A stretch of DNA of 64,000 bases from Saitoella complicata NRRL Y-17804 (Eukaryota; Ascomycota; Saitoellomycetes; Saitoellales; Saitoellaceae), in contig NW_017566996.1 of the NCBI RefSeq assembly GCF_001661265.1, positions 496,001 to 560,000 on the forward strand, given 5' to 3'. Under the pieces are notes generated by a model that worked only from the letters and a program-made list of their open reading frames with translations, ran no database searches and was not told the DNA's origin. Made by a program: the position numbers and the translations under genes. Below are positions 53,568-64,000 of this stretch, piece after piece (within the stretch, counting starts at the first letter, position 1; each line of letters opens with the position of its first letter).

Positions 53568-55073
53568 ATGTCGGCTACATCAAGAAGCGGTGACTCGCCG
53601 CCGCGGACATCTTTCGAGGAGATTCCAGCATACCCCAGTACCCTGAGTCGCGAATTAAGGCTCAATCTACCTTCAATTCGCACTCTGCAATTAGACACCC
53701 CTCTTCCGGGTGGTGTCCGTCAACAGGCTTCCACGTCAGCTCCGGACATGCCCTGGTCTTCGCCTCTGGAGTTTGCGCTGCCGCCATTGGAACGAGCGAG
53801 AAGCTCATTTGATGAGACTGCAAGTCAGTCAAGGACATATTTCGAGCAACACCCGGGAATGTGTGCGCTTGCGGAAAGGGGGCGGATGGATCAATCGCTG
53901 TACACGAGCAGTGATACCCTTGACGCTCACTTGGATGTATCGACGCGAGGAGCCGCTCGACTACCTCTTACGCCCGAGTCCGCTCGCTTTAAAGACAGGT
54001 ACACATATCGAAACGATCTGGGATACCACGTCCCTGCCCGATCTGTTACGGCCTTGAGCATTTCCGAGGTAGGGGCTTCTCCGCAGAGGACACCCCCAAT
54101 GTCAGTGCACGGCAGTGCAGTACCACGATTTCCAACACCAGTTGTCTCGGGGCGTTTACGACATGGACCATATCCTGCTCCTTTGAGCGCACCTATGTCT
54201 ACGAGGCAAATGACCGAACCTATCCCGCCTCCGTTGGATGGAGAGGCATCAGCAACATCGTTAAAAGATGCGGCAACTTTGTTGTTCTTCAAGAAAGAAG
54301 GCGTGCGACACCAGAGATTGATCCCTAGGGTCCGGTCTTTGCCGCACCTGAAACGAGAGCTACCCGGCCCGGAGCCCCACGCTGTGGAGGCTGTTCGTAC
54401 CCAATCCCGCAATTCGTATACGTCTTCAGATGATAGCAGCGCATATGGAACAGCATCGCAAGATGATGCCTCCGATTTCAGGAGTCCGGCTGATCTGAGC
54501 TCGTTGCTGCTGAATCGGCGACGTCGGAGAAGGCCGCCGAGTACGTTCGGGAACTATACGAACCTCATTGCGCATGCTATACTGGATAGTCCGAATAAGC
54601 GACTTACTCTAAAGGGTTTATATGTAGAACTTCCGAAGAGATGGCCGGATCTATTCAATGACGGGAAGGGTGATAAAGGGTGGCAGGTAAGATAGGATAT
54701 CTGTCGGCCGGTTGTGTTACTAAATTAGTCAATCCAGAATACCGTCCGGAATACTCTTTCGACGAATTCATGTTTCATCCGTCATCCCAGAATATCTGGT
54801 GAATCGCAAGACGCTTTGGGAAATAATGAAGGTGGTATCGATGAGCAGGCCTCAGCAGCTTTGCAATCAGGTAGCATGTCTCATCTAGGAAGGGGCGGGC
54901 ACTGGGTTGTATCAGAGGCAGGTATTGAGCAGTTGAGGGTCTCCGGAAGTATCGAGAACGAGAGACATAGTCGAGTGCGATATCGTGAGGGAAGCAGGAG
55001 CGGTCGGAGTACCAGGAGCCGGAATTCTCCTGCACCGCCGCGGTCCCGAATGGAGGCCGTGATGGCTGAATGA
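53568..55073 (+). CDS. Atypical forkhead-domain protein
   Basis: Probable transcription regulator with a divergent winged-helix domain near its middle-to-C-terminal part. Two exons (53568–54686 and 54738–55073) with a 51-nt intron inside the domain give 484 residues. The domain reads FGNYTNLIAHAILDSPNKRL, then LKGLYVELPKRWPDLF, and after splicing GWQNTVRNTLSTNSCFIR. The canonical recognition helix is NSIRHNLS; here it is NTVRNTLS, with the base-contacting His replaced. The N-terminal 300 residues are Ser/Pro/Arg-rich and disordered. The protein ends soon after the domain with an Arg/Ser-rich tail. DNA specificity is probably altered. The first true ATG is at 53568. Confidence 0.8.
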
Positions 55074-55464
55074 TTTGGGCTGCAGCGTTAGAGTGCGCAG
55101 TGACTTGTTACAGCTGAAGCTGCCGCATTTCAATAGTCGGAAAGATGTCGAAATGCTCCTGGTCGTGGTTTTCCCAGGAGGTAAGCAGCGCGCAGCCAAT
55201 GAACCTGAAAATGATCAGCATCCCTAAAGAACAAATTTCACGTATTTCCAGCATCATCAAATTAGAACGACAAGTACAAGTTTCTAAGGATGTCGGTACT
55301 GGACTCCGATATCGGCCTTGCGCGTGCAGCCGATTGCCGACTTTGGTACCCCACGAAACTCACCCGACCTGCTCGCTCGACACCTACCCGACCGCAATTG
55401 CACCCGGTCAACACGTATCCCGACTCGATCCATTGACTCTTCACTCTCCAAATAACGGCGTATA
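55074..55464. other. Intergenic, FUR1 promoter
   Basis: This 391-bp stretch separates two plus-strand genes and should hold the forkhead terminator and the FUR1 promoter. No gene is seen. Confidence 0.5.
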
Positions 55465-56373
<909 letters not shown>

Positions 56374-56608
56374 GTCTCATTCGTGACTTGCGATAGGGTA
56401 CAATAGTCTCATGAAGGTGGTATTTGAGATCCGTTACGTGTCAACAGGCCATTCGGCCCAGCTGCAGTTGCTTCGAAAGATTATGGTGGTCGTAAGCTCT
56501 AACCAACAAACAGTATGATATTTTGGATGATACGACCATTGACAGGCAGGACCTTTCAAGCAGTATCACTACTAGTCGCAATATATCAACCTATCGTGAT
56601 GGTGGTGC

Positions 56609-58282
56609 TCATACAATAATGTCCTCTGCGAACGCGGCGTATCTGTTTCCCACGACAAGCTCCTCCATCGCACTCCTGTAACCAGCGTCTGCCGACGCAC
56701 CTGCGAGTACGGATTCCTTCCATAAGACATTCAGCCGGTTCGCAATCCTCTCCGCTGCTTCCCTGGAGCCAGCCAAGTTGAACGCTCCCGGACCCAGTTG
56801 TAAGGCCGCATAACCTCCTACCACGAAGAGTGGGACCTTTTCATTCCATTGCAAGTCATCCGTGATATGAGGAAACCCACAAACCACGTCCACAGGATGC
56901 GACGCTTGCAAGTTCTGAAGAAACGGAAGCGCCTCGATGGACATAGTGGAACCTGTCGCCGACACAATGTAATCGACTTGAAGTGACATGTTGCCGGAGT
57001 GGTTCGGTAATGCGCATTTACTCGTGAGCTCAAGCTGCCACCTCTTCTGCTCGGGATCCCAAGCAGCAGCTTTGATCTGCGTCTCTGTCAACATCTCCAA
57101 CTTCCCGCGTTTAACATGCTCTTTCAAGATCTTGTGGTACGGCGGAGTGATGCTGCCACCGTTCCGTGCGCCGCGGATCTGCTTGACGCGAGCCTCTGGG
57201 TCGTCTTCTTGCCAGAAGGCCATCTTCTGGACGTTTTGGTACTTCCCTAACCAGTCAAGATCCACATCGAATGGCTTCACCTTGAGATGAGATCGGCAGA
57301 GCAGGAACACCTTCTTCACGCCATGTTTGAGAGCCAGATTCACGATCTGCGCTGATGTAAGACCGCCACCGATGATGGCCAATGTGCGTACATTCTGCGG
57401 GAATGGCCTTGTTACCAAGGCTGAAGAGTGACAGTATCCCTCATGTTGCGGTAAGGGAGCATTCGACTCATGCTGCATGTGCTTTGTCGTTTTGCTGCGC
57501 TTGGGCGTGGGAGTTAGGACGTCGGGGATTGAGGGGATCGCTCCCGCGCCTGTTGCAAGGACGAGGGCCCTCGAACCAAAACGGACAGTCTGACCAGTTT
57601 GTTCGACAGTCAAGGTGAATGCATCATGAGAGAGATGGTCTTCTGATTTGATGTAGACGTGACCATACTGTACCTCGGTGACGGCACCTTGTTGTACGAG
57701 ATTCTCCAAGCGATACCTCGAGATTACATCGTCGCAAAAATCGCGGAAGAGCCTCGTGGATGGAGTAAAATAGTCTTGTCTGCTTCGCTCGTTTACAGCA
57801 ACCCCTAGGGATTGGCGTCTGGTAATAGCAGTTTTCCCTTTACTCTTCTGTCGACATTTGCGGCAGTGTTTGCTCAACTCCTTTCCAACCACCCCGTTGA
57901 TCTCCACCAACTCGGCTTGACGCCCTTCAGTCTCTGCATAAGCCACGAGTGAATCCAAATCCCTCGGGTCTGGATGAAAGAACATGGGCGACCGGAGATG
58001 TTTGATGTCGTACGCTTTGAATTGGCGATCCCATTGAGTCATCCATCCACCCAATCGGTCCAATACCAGCACGCGAGGCGGTGCACAAGCACGACAAGGC
58101 ACGCTGGAGTATCTGCGAAGCCAGTGCAGACGTTGATGTTCAACATCAGTATAAAGCGAGGACGGTGTTTCTTCGTAAAGACGCGCTGCCACGGCGAGGG
58201 CGTGGGGGCCAGCACCCACAATGATCAGATCATAAAAGTTCTCGGATTCGACAGCTTCGCAGGTGGTATGTGAGGTAGACAT
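56609..58282 (-). CDS. FAD/NAD(P)-dependent monooxygenase, lysine/ornithine hydroxylase-like
   Basis: Flavoprotein of the class that includes N-hydroxylating monooxygenases; the substrate is unknown. One exon, 557 residues. The FAD-binding fold starts with LIIVGAGPHALAVAARL. A second Rossmann motif, AIIGGGLTSAQIVNLALKHG, should bind NADPH. The VSATGS motif and a C-terminal GPGAFNLAGSREAAERIA block are present. A Lys/Arg/Cys-rich insert (HCRKCRQKSKGKTAITRRQ) near residue 140 is unusual. No siderophore or other biosynthetic genes lie beside it, so a siderophore role is not supported by context. Confidence 0.85.
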   Translation of the reverse strand: MSTSHTTCEAVESENFYDLIIVGAGPHALAVAARLYEETPSSLYTDVEHQRLHWLRRYSSVPCRACAPPRVLVLDRLGGWMTQWDRQFKAYDIKHLRSPMFFHPDPRDLDSLVAYAETEGRQAELVEINGVVGKELSKHCRKCRQKSKGKTAITRRQSLGVAVNERSRQDYFTPSTRLFRDFCDDVISRYRLENLVQQGAVTEVQYGHVYIKSEDHLSHDAFTLTVEQTGQTVRFGSRALVLATGAGAIPSIPDVLTPTPKRSKTTKHMQHESNAPLPQHEGYCHSSALVTRPFPQNVRTLAIIGGGLTSAQIVNLALKHGVKKVFLLCRSHLKVKPFDVDLDWLGKYQNVQKMAFWQEDDPEARVKQIRGARNGGSITPPYHKILKEHVKRGKLEMLTETQIKAAAWDPEQKRWQLELTSKCALPNHSGNMSLQVDYIVSATGSTMSIEALPFLQNLQASHPVDVVCGFPHITDDLQWNEKVPLFVVGGYAALQLGPGAFNLAGSREAAERIANRLNVLWKESVLAGASADAGYRSAMEELVVGNRYAAFAEDIIV

Positions 58283-60520
58283 GTTGGAGTATTGGCAATA
58301 TCGTTACTTTGCAGAAGGACGTCGAATATAGGCAATTCGGTCGGGACCTTGCTGGTACCCAGTGTAGGACTCGAGGCATCAGACGTCAGGGCGTGAGAAC
58401 CCTGGTGGTTAATCGATTATCGCTTGAGAAAGGCACCAACCAGCTACTGCTATTGTGAAGCAGGGAAAACATACAAGCTCATTATCAGCATGCTTATGAT
58501 CTTGTTCAAGGATTTGGCGAACTTCTAGGCCTAGGCCTCTGACGTCTAAAAATTGCCTCTTCCGGGAACCGGAAACTGCGCTAAGGTCGACGTTACAAGA
58601 TCCGCTTAGACTAGGCTCGAATAGGCAGTTTCGTACGAGCACTTTGCAAAAATACTGTCAGCAGCGAGAGGTGGTGATGGCAGGCGATACTATCAACCTT
58701 CTACCCATTACAATCAAACCCACTCCAACCATCTTCACTATCTCCCCACCGCTCCCGCCACCATCGACGCTATTATCGCCCAAGCTAAGGAGCAGGCCCT
58801 CACTCAACCGAAGAGGAAGTCCCTTGGGAGGACTCATTCGGTGCCACTGAGAACTGCGCATCCGGCCTCCGCTCCCCCTCACGTGCCACGTGCACCCGTG
58901 ACAGTGGGTACAGGTTTGGTCGCTCCTCGACTACCAGCCATCGCTCCACAGAGGTTGAGGATGAGCAAATAGCCGTGCTGCGTCTCTCGATAATTCCTGT
59001 CCCGCTCCTGTCAACCTGGAGCGCAAACAGAAGATTGTAAAGTTAACATGACATGTAGACCACGGGGAGATCATGTCATCAGTTGTGTAAGTAGATTACA
59101 CAATGAATACACGACGTGTAATCAGAGTACATGACAAATGGCGTCATGTAATTTGCAGACTGATTCCAGCCCCACGGACTCGGCGCTGGTGTATATTCCA
59201 CGAGCACGTGTTAACCTCGTGTGGACGACATGATGCGCTTGTGCAATGATCATGTAGTTTCTCCCGCCGCATCACGCGAGCTGCGCAGTACTTGTGTCCT
59301 ATAATGAGGAGGGTTGGCAAAAGCTCGTTTGGAAGGAAGCCTCACCTGGTCTTGCTCTTTGCTGCTGATAGACAGGAAATTACGCTTAGCCCCACAAATA
59401 TGGCGGGAAAATGCAGGCTGTTAGGGCATGAGATCATCAGGTTGAAATATCGTAATTCTCCAATGTTCGCATCAGGTTTTTTGATCATACCACTACAGCA
59501 GGAGGTCCCTCTGGGTTAAATCCATGAAACGTACAGTTGTGTGTAACAAGCCTTCAATTTTTCAAGGCATATAGGTGTTATTTTCGCAATTTTCTCAAGT
59601 ATTTTGCGGCGACACTTGCTATGGCAGTGCTCCATGATTTCATGAGGAATTGCAATCCATGATCATGTCAAAATTGTCATGCACTATTTTGTCTAGGAAC
59701 TCTGCCAGAATAGTAATGCACGATGAAGTGCGTAACACAGTACTAGTGTAAACCCAGACGAATCCGCGATTTTGATGTGGATTTTGCACTTCCTAAGAGA
59801 GATCGGGTTTACTGCATGAATTTTTCCCTTTGTAGGGTATGTGCTGGACCGCGGCCGTAATAGAGGATGAGCATGAGGTAATGATGCATACATGACACAT
59901 GCATGATATCAATATCACCTTACGCAGTGAGTCTTACTGATTTCCGAACTTGAGAAGGATCCGTGGAACAAGTCCTCATAATCCCCTGATGATTGATTTT
60001 GATTGGGGGTCAACACTCTGACTCTGGGAAGCACATGAAATTCTCCCGAAAATACTGTAAATGTGTAACTAAATAGGGGTAGTCAAGCTTTGGTAAGAGA
60101 TAATACACTTGAATTATATGTGCTTGTTGTCATACCAACCGCGCTATATCAAACCCAAATCATGATTATCTTTGTTACCTCAAAGTTGGGTGTATGAAAA
60201 ATACTCCATCAGAGAATAGTCAAGCATAGCACATGTAGGTGTGGTCAAACTTGAGAAATTATAATCGCCATTATCGTCTAATCCTGCTTAAAAACTACTA
60301 CACTTTTACTACCCCTAATCAAGATTGAATATAGTTTATAGCCCGATACAGAGATGTTAAATTTAGAATATACAGCAAATATTATTGCACATGTAAGGAA
60401 ATAGGCCCCATCCAAACACCATGATCCCGTGAGAATTTCATCATGGATATCTTATGAGCCCAATACCATAGCACAGGAATGCCATGAGAGTTGAAGTCAT
60501 AGGGCTTCATGCCTGACGAG
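58283..60520. other. Start of gene-poor region
   Basis: Only the promoter of the FAD monooxygenase and a doubtful small coding stretch (58743–58972) can be pointed out. From about 59.0 kb the DNA becomes more AT-rich, with many CATG-containing words such as ATGATCATG and TCCATGAT. Two related stretches, gtagtcaagctttggtaag (60080) and gtggtcaaacttgagaaat (60241), hint at old duplications. No gene is seen. Confidence 0.5.
58743..58972 (+). CDS. Doubtful small coding stretch
   Basis: A plus-strand frame ending at TAG 58970–58972 reads TIDAIIAQAKEQALTQPKRK, then SLGRTHSVPLRTAHPASAPP and ends RLPAIAPQRLRMSK. Its composition is protein-like (basic, Pro/Ala-rich), but it has no ATG. A start would need an unseen upstream exon; an ATG in another frame at 58678 (MAGDTINLLPITIK) is close by. 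Alternatively it is a gene remnant or chance. I do not recognise it. Confidence 0.2.
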
Positions 60521-60526
60521 GCAAAA

Positions 60527-62193
60527 ATCATGGATTAAGGGTAAACCATAAAGGATCATGCATCACGAGAGAATCATGGATTATGCCGAACTTTTTTCGT
60601 GTATTATGCCGGATAGGGTTGTGGATGATGCGGGAAAAAAATGGTAGTTTGGGTCCCGACATCCATGATACGATCAAGGAGTAACGTGGACTTCATCATA
60701 TATGCAGAACCAGATCATGGTTGGGGTGGCGTCATCCAAAACAGAGTACTTTTATTCTACAATCAACAAATCATGGATGAAACAACTAGCAATCCATGAT
60801 TCTTACGAATTCAGGGGCGAGTTTGCTGCGACCTTTCTTGGTTACAGTCCTTGTTCTCATCGAGATCTCGGATTGTAATCCAAAGCATCATGCTCAGGCT
60901 TAATCCATGATGACTTCAAGCATTGTCCCATATTGTGTCGGAGATTGTAATCCAGGATCTTGTTTGGGTGTTGGCTCGCATAGTAACGCAGTACTAATCC
61001 CAGTCGAAACCACGATAATGGTGTGGATACGCACCTGCCCAAGTCAATTCGGATTTGGTTCCCGATTCTCACATTCGCAGGGCATGTTCCATGATATCTC
61101 AACTCGCATGCGATTTCCTACGTTATGATCCCACGACAGCTGCAGTAATCCCTTGACGTGGGAAACCCAGGAAACGTCACCTAACCGGTCAAGACCGAGA
61201 ATGCCTAGGTACTGTCTCACTCTGCGATGCTTTCTGTCACAAGGAGTCTAGGGGTACTCTGCCAGCCATCTATATGTCTGCCTGTCAATGATCCAAGCTG
61301 GCCTCACACCCGCACCTCAACTATTCTAACAAAAGCTTTGTACATTGCCATTGTCCCAACAAGACGTTTCAGTCCGCTCACGTCGATTTCATGAAGTCAA
61401 TCAGTTGTATCCGCTGCAGCTCACGGCTACATGAGCATTAACAACATCAAAATCGCCAAACACACATCCGCCACTAGTTATTGTGGAGGACTTAAGGACC
61501 GAAGGGGGACCTAACAAAGTCAGAAATCATGAAGTAAACCCGAATTCCTTTAGGCAAAAATTTAATAGACGTCATCTCGAATTTGTCTGGGATTACAAAC
61601 GAATTATGCACTTCATTGCGGATTACTATCCTGGCGGAAATCCTAGACAAAATTGTGGATTACAATTCTTGACATCATCACGGACACAGCCCGGAGAAAT
61701 CACGGATTATGCCGGGCGCCGTCGCGGACTGAGCTTGGATGAAACCAAATTCGAGGATTGAACAGGATAAAGTATAGATTGAGCCCGAAAATATCGTGCA
61801 GAGAACTGACTTCTTATTGTGGACTGATATCGATCATGAATTATGCGGAATAAAATCTTGGATTAAGCCAAACTAAGGTGTGATTTAGCAATCGAGGTTT
61901 GGGCCCCGAAATCCATGGATTTTCCACGATCGAACATCATGTATTAAACGAGATTTTCTAATCCATGATTCTCTGGAACGTGTACAATCCACGATAATCC
62001 ATGCATCGTACCTCTGTGATTTCGTATGGGATCCCTGCCCAGGTAGTAGTAACCCATGACAACGCACGTAATCCATGTGGATGTCTAAGACCAAACGCGT
62101 TCACAGTTTTCTTGTGGGTTTCATGTGCGCCTAACAAAGTTCTGATTCTGTCGGACAAATCGTGCGCGTTTCTATGATGAAGTTGGTTAATCC
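60527..62193. repeat. Cluster of GGATTA/TAATCC motifs, many as TAATCCATGAT
   Basis: At least 17 copies of GGATTA or its complement TAATCC lie in 1.67 kb (60532, 60578, 60876, 60901, 60948, 60995, 61146, 61590, 61620, 61657, 61704, 61860, 61959, 61995, 62069, 62188 and others). Random expectation is below one. Several extend to ATCATGGATTA / TAATCCATGAT (60527–60537, 60573–60583, 60901–60911, 61959–61969). Both orientations occur, spacing is irregular, and surrounding DNA is AT-rich and non-coding. A further full copy lies at 63563–63573. The nature of the element is unknown. Confidence 0.65.
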
Positions 62194-63960
62194 ACGGCAA
62201 AGAGAGCATGGACTGAACCTGACCTGGTCATTCATGATCCTCACATACGTAGGACACTTTCCCAAACTTGAGATTTCTGGGATTCTACCGAAAATTATCT
62301 GGGGTTTGCTTGAAAAATTTGCATCCTCTAGTATTTCGACACATGTTTTTGAAGATTATGGCCGACAGCGTCTTGGCCTGGTCAACCTTCTCTCGAACTT
62401 TGCCTGAATTCTTCTGAAACCATGAATGAACCAATGGAAACCTTGCCACCTCACCTGAACATCTTCATCACACTCCAGACGTTCGGATTCAAAGCTTCTG
62501 TATGGCATTATTCATCATGGGAAAAAGCGTACCAGAAGATTCCAATATCAACCTGCAGCTATCAGACCTTATACTCAGCCGATATCTGGCCAACGGGTTA
62601 GGGTTTGTCAATTACCATGTCCTTCAACGATGAGGGTCAGAATTTAAAGGCATGCTCGCCTGCGCCGCGCCCATGCCCATTCCATGCCTATCTATATTAT
62701 CTGATATTGCCTGTTTATATAGGTGTACAGCCCACTGCGGGCAGATCGAGAGTTATGAACCATATTCCCACGGTTAGGTGGTCGGAAGATTCGGTGTTTA
62801 TCAGTATAACTACACTGGTTCTGTAGCTTCGGGCGATAGCAATAGCAATCTGATGGTAGATTGTGCAAGAACATGACATGGAAACCCCAAAACAACAGAG
62901 CTTTATACCTTTTTAGGTTTTACTGCACGGCGCTCTGAACGATGTGGAGGATGTCATGAACACCAAAACTGCGGCAAGCTCCATGTACAGAGAACGCTGC
63001 AGCTATATATATACGACGGTATCTTGGAATCATGGGTGACCCCTGTGAAATGTAGACATCTCAATGTGGGTCAGCTGTACACGCACAGACGACCCCGGGA
63101 ATGAACACGAACGTGCATCCTTCGCTCCATCTCGGCGAATATTCGGTAATCAGATGCAACGTCCTTCCAGGATCTGAACCTTGATGCCATGGAGCGCGTT
63201 CGGAAATCGAACTCCGCGCCCATGGCCATGCATGCTCGGCGATGAGCTGGTGAGATACCTGCTCCGGATCAGGCCCGGCTAAAGAACTCGGAGCCTCCAA
63301 TCCATAATCATCTCGCTTAAACGGATTTTAACCTTTCCGAACGTCTATTCGCTTCGTCGAGCCATTCCATCACTGGCGTTGCATTTTCGGTACTTTCTCG
63401 GTCCAAGCTGCGGTTTCGGTCCCAGTACGTAACCGCTAGCCTCCACCGTCACCCCGTATGCCCGCACCTCGTTTGGCTGCTCTTGATTCAGACTGTTGGA
63501 CTTATCGTTTCTGTATTATTCAGGATGAGGATTCTCGCTGAGGGCATGGTTGGTTCTCGTTGATCATGGATTATCATTCCAGATCAACCTTTCACCGCTG
63601 TCGCACGATGCTCTTCGCACATCTCCTCTCCGCTCATCTCGGTGATCCGGAGAAGACTGCGTTAGATTGCTGTGGAGGATGCTGGCGTGAACCAGCGACG
63701 CCTCCGCCAACATCATCCCACGCTCTACTGCGACGGATCTCATGAACCGGAATTGCTACCGGCGGGGTTGGATGAATACCCCATGGTACGAGCTGAGCCC
63801 CACAAGCGGGGGACTAGGACGTCATTCGTAAGGATCGTCAGGACGCATAGGCCTTTTCTCCGGTCCTCAGTCCTTGAACAGTCTTCGGGGACTGGGGTAT
63901 AAGTATGTAGTCAGACCCCCGCCTGTCAAGGGCTTTCTCCATCTGTGATTCCACTCTATT
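62194..63960. other. Gene-poor region and promoter of the terminal gene
   Basis: No gene is supported. One ATCATGGATTA copy lies at 63563–63573. The last 150 bp look like a promoter, with a TATA-like TATAAG at 63898–63903 and pyrimidine-rich sequence before the ATG at 63961. Confidence 0.45.
63898..63903 (+). promoter_or_regulatory. TATA-like box of the terminal gene
   Basis: TATAAG in the context gggTATAAGtatg lies 58 nt upstream of the ATG at 63961, a normal distance for a short-leader fungal gene. Confidence 0.45.
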
Positions 63961-64000
63961 ATGGTTTCCGCCGCCGCACTTGCTGGTGCCCTGCTCCTCG
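63961..64000 (+). CDS. Start of a probably secreted protein (cut by the window end)
   Basis: Only the first 13 codons are inside the window: MVSAAALAGALLL. This is a hydrophobic Ala/Leu-rich run typical of the start of a fungal signal peptide. A TATA-like box and a short pyrimidine-rich leader precede it. The mature protein lies outside the window. Confidence 0.5.
   Translation, partial: MVSAAALAGALLL

Noticed and set aside
58283-63960. Transposon, LTR element or virus-like remnant in the gene desert
   Set aside because: No reverse transcriptase, integrase, transposase or capsid-like frame, and no terminal repeats, could be recognised.

Overview
The window is nuclear DNA from a fungus. Genes lie on both strands and are closely packed. 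Most introns are 49–66 nt, with GT/AG ends and branch sites of the CTAAC type, and many housekeeping genes have none. Several products are typically fungal: Gpi3, Fes1, the uracil-catabolism protein Urc1, Bur1/Cdk9, and a class-3 lipase. The low intron density (the 3.2-kb RAT1/XRN2 gene is uninterrupted) fits an ascomycete better than a mushroom-type basidiomycete. The phylum is an inference, because no marker in the window settles it.

Left to right: mitochondrial seryl-tRNA synthetase (-) is divergent from CCT3 (+). Then come RPC9, URC1 and PUS7 (all -), with PUS7 divergent from GPI3 (+). RAT1/XRN2 (-) is divergent from the helicase gene SPB4 (+). A membrane-associated class-3 lipase and ribosomal protein S0 follow (both -). 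Next are an unrecognised basic/serine-rich protein, a Fic-like protein with a degenerate active site, and the Holliday-junction resolvase GEN1 (all +). A carboxylesterase and a TBC RabGAP (-) lead to topoisomerase II, FES1 and BUD31 (+). A forkhead factor and a PDK-family kinase (-) face WAPL (+). MHF1/CENP-S (-) is divergent from CDK9/BUR1 (+). Aspartate kinase (+), DSS4 (-), a second atypical forkhead factor (+), uracil phosphoribosyltransferase (+) and an FAD monooxygenase (-) complete the gene-dense part. From 58.3 to 63.96 kb there is a nearly gene-free, visibly more AT-rich stretch with a dense cluster of GGATTA/TAATCCATGAT motifs. The first codons of a probably secreted protein start at 63961.

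Taken together the genes are core cell machinery: translation (SerRS, uS2/S0, Spb4, Pus7), Pol II and III transcription and RNA processing (Rpc9, Cdk9, Rat1, Bud31), chromosome maintenance (Top2, Gen1, Wapl, Mhf1), and metabolism (Hom3, Urc1 with Fur1, PDK). Many gene pairs share short divergent promoters.

The most interesting signals are: an in-frame, spliced, presequence-like N-terminus on topoisomerase II; the GGATTA/TAATCC repeat field; a Fic pseudoenzyme candidate with an N-myristoylation signal; a consensus PIP box in GEN1; five ACGCGT boxes upstream of the Hcm1-like forkhead gene; and recurrent CACGTG boxes close to the ATGs of housekeeping genes. Exon boundaries were worked out by hand from splice signals, reading frame and remembered family sequences. 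No search or transcript data were available.
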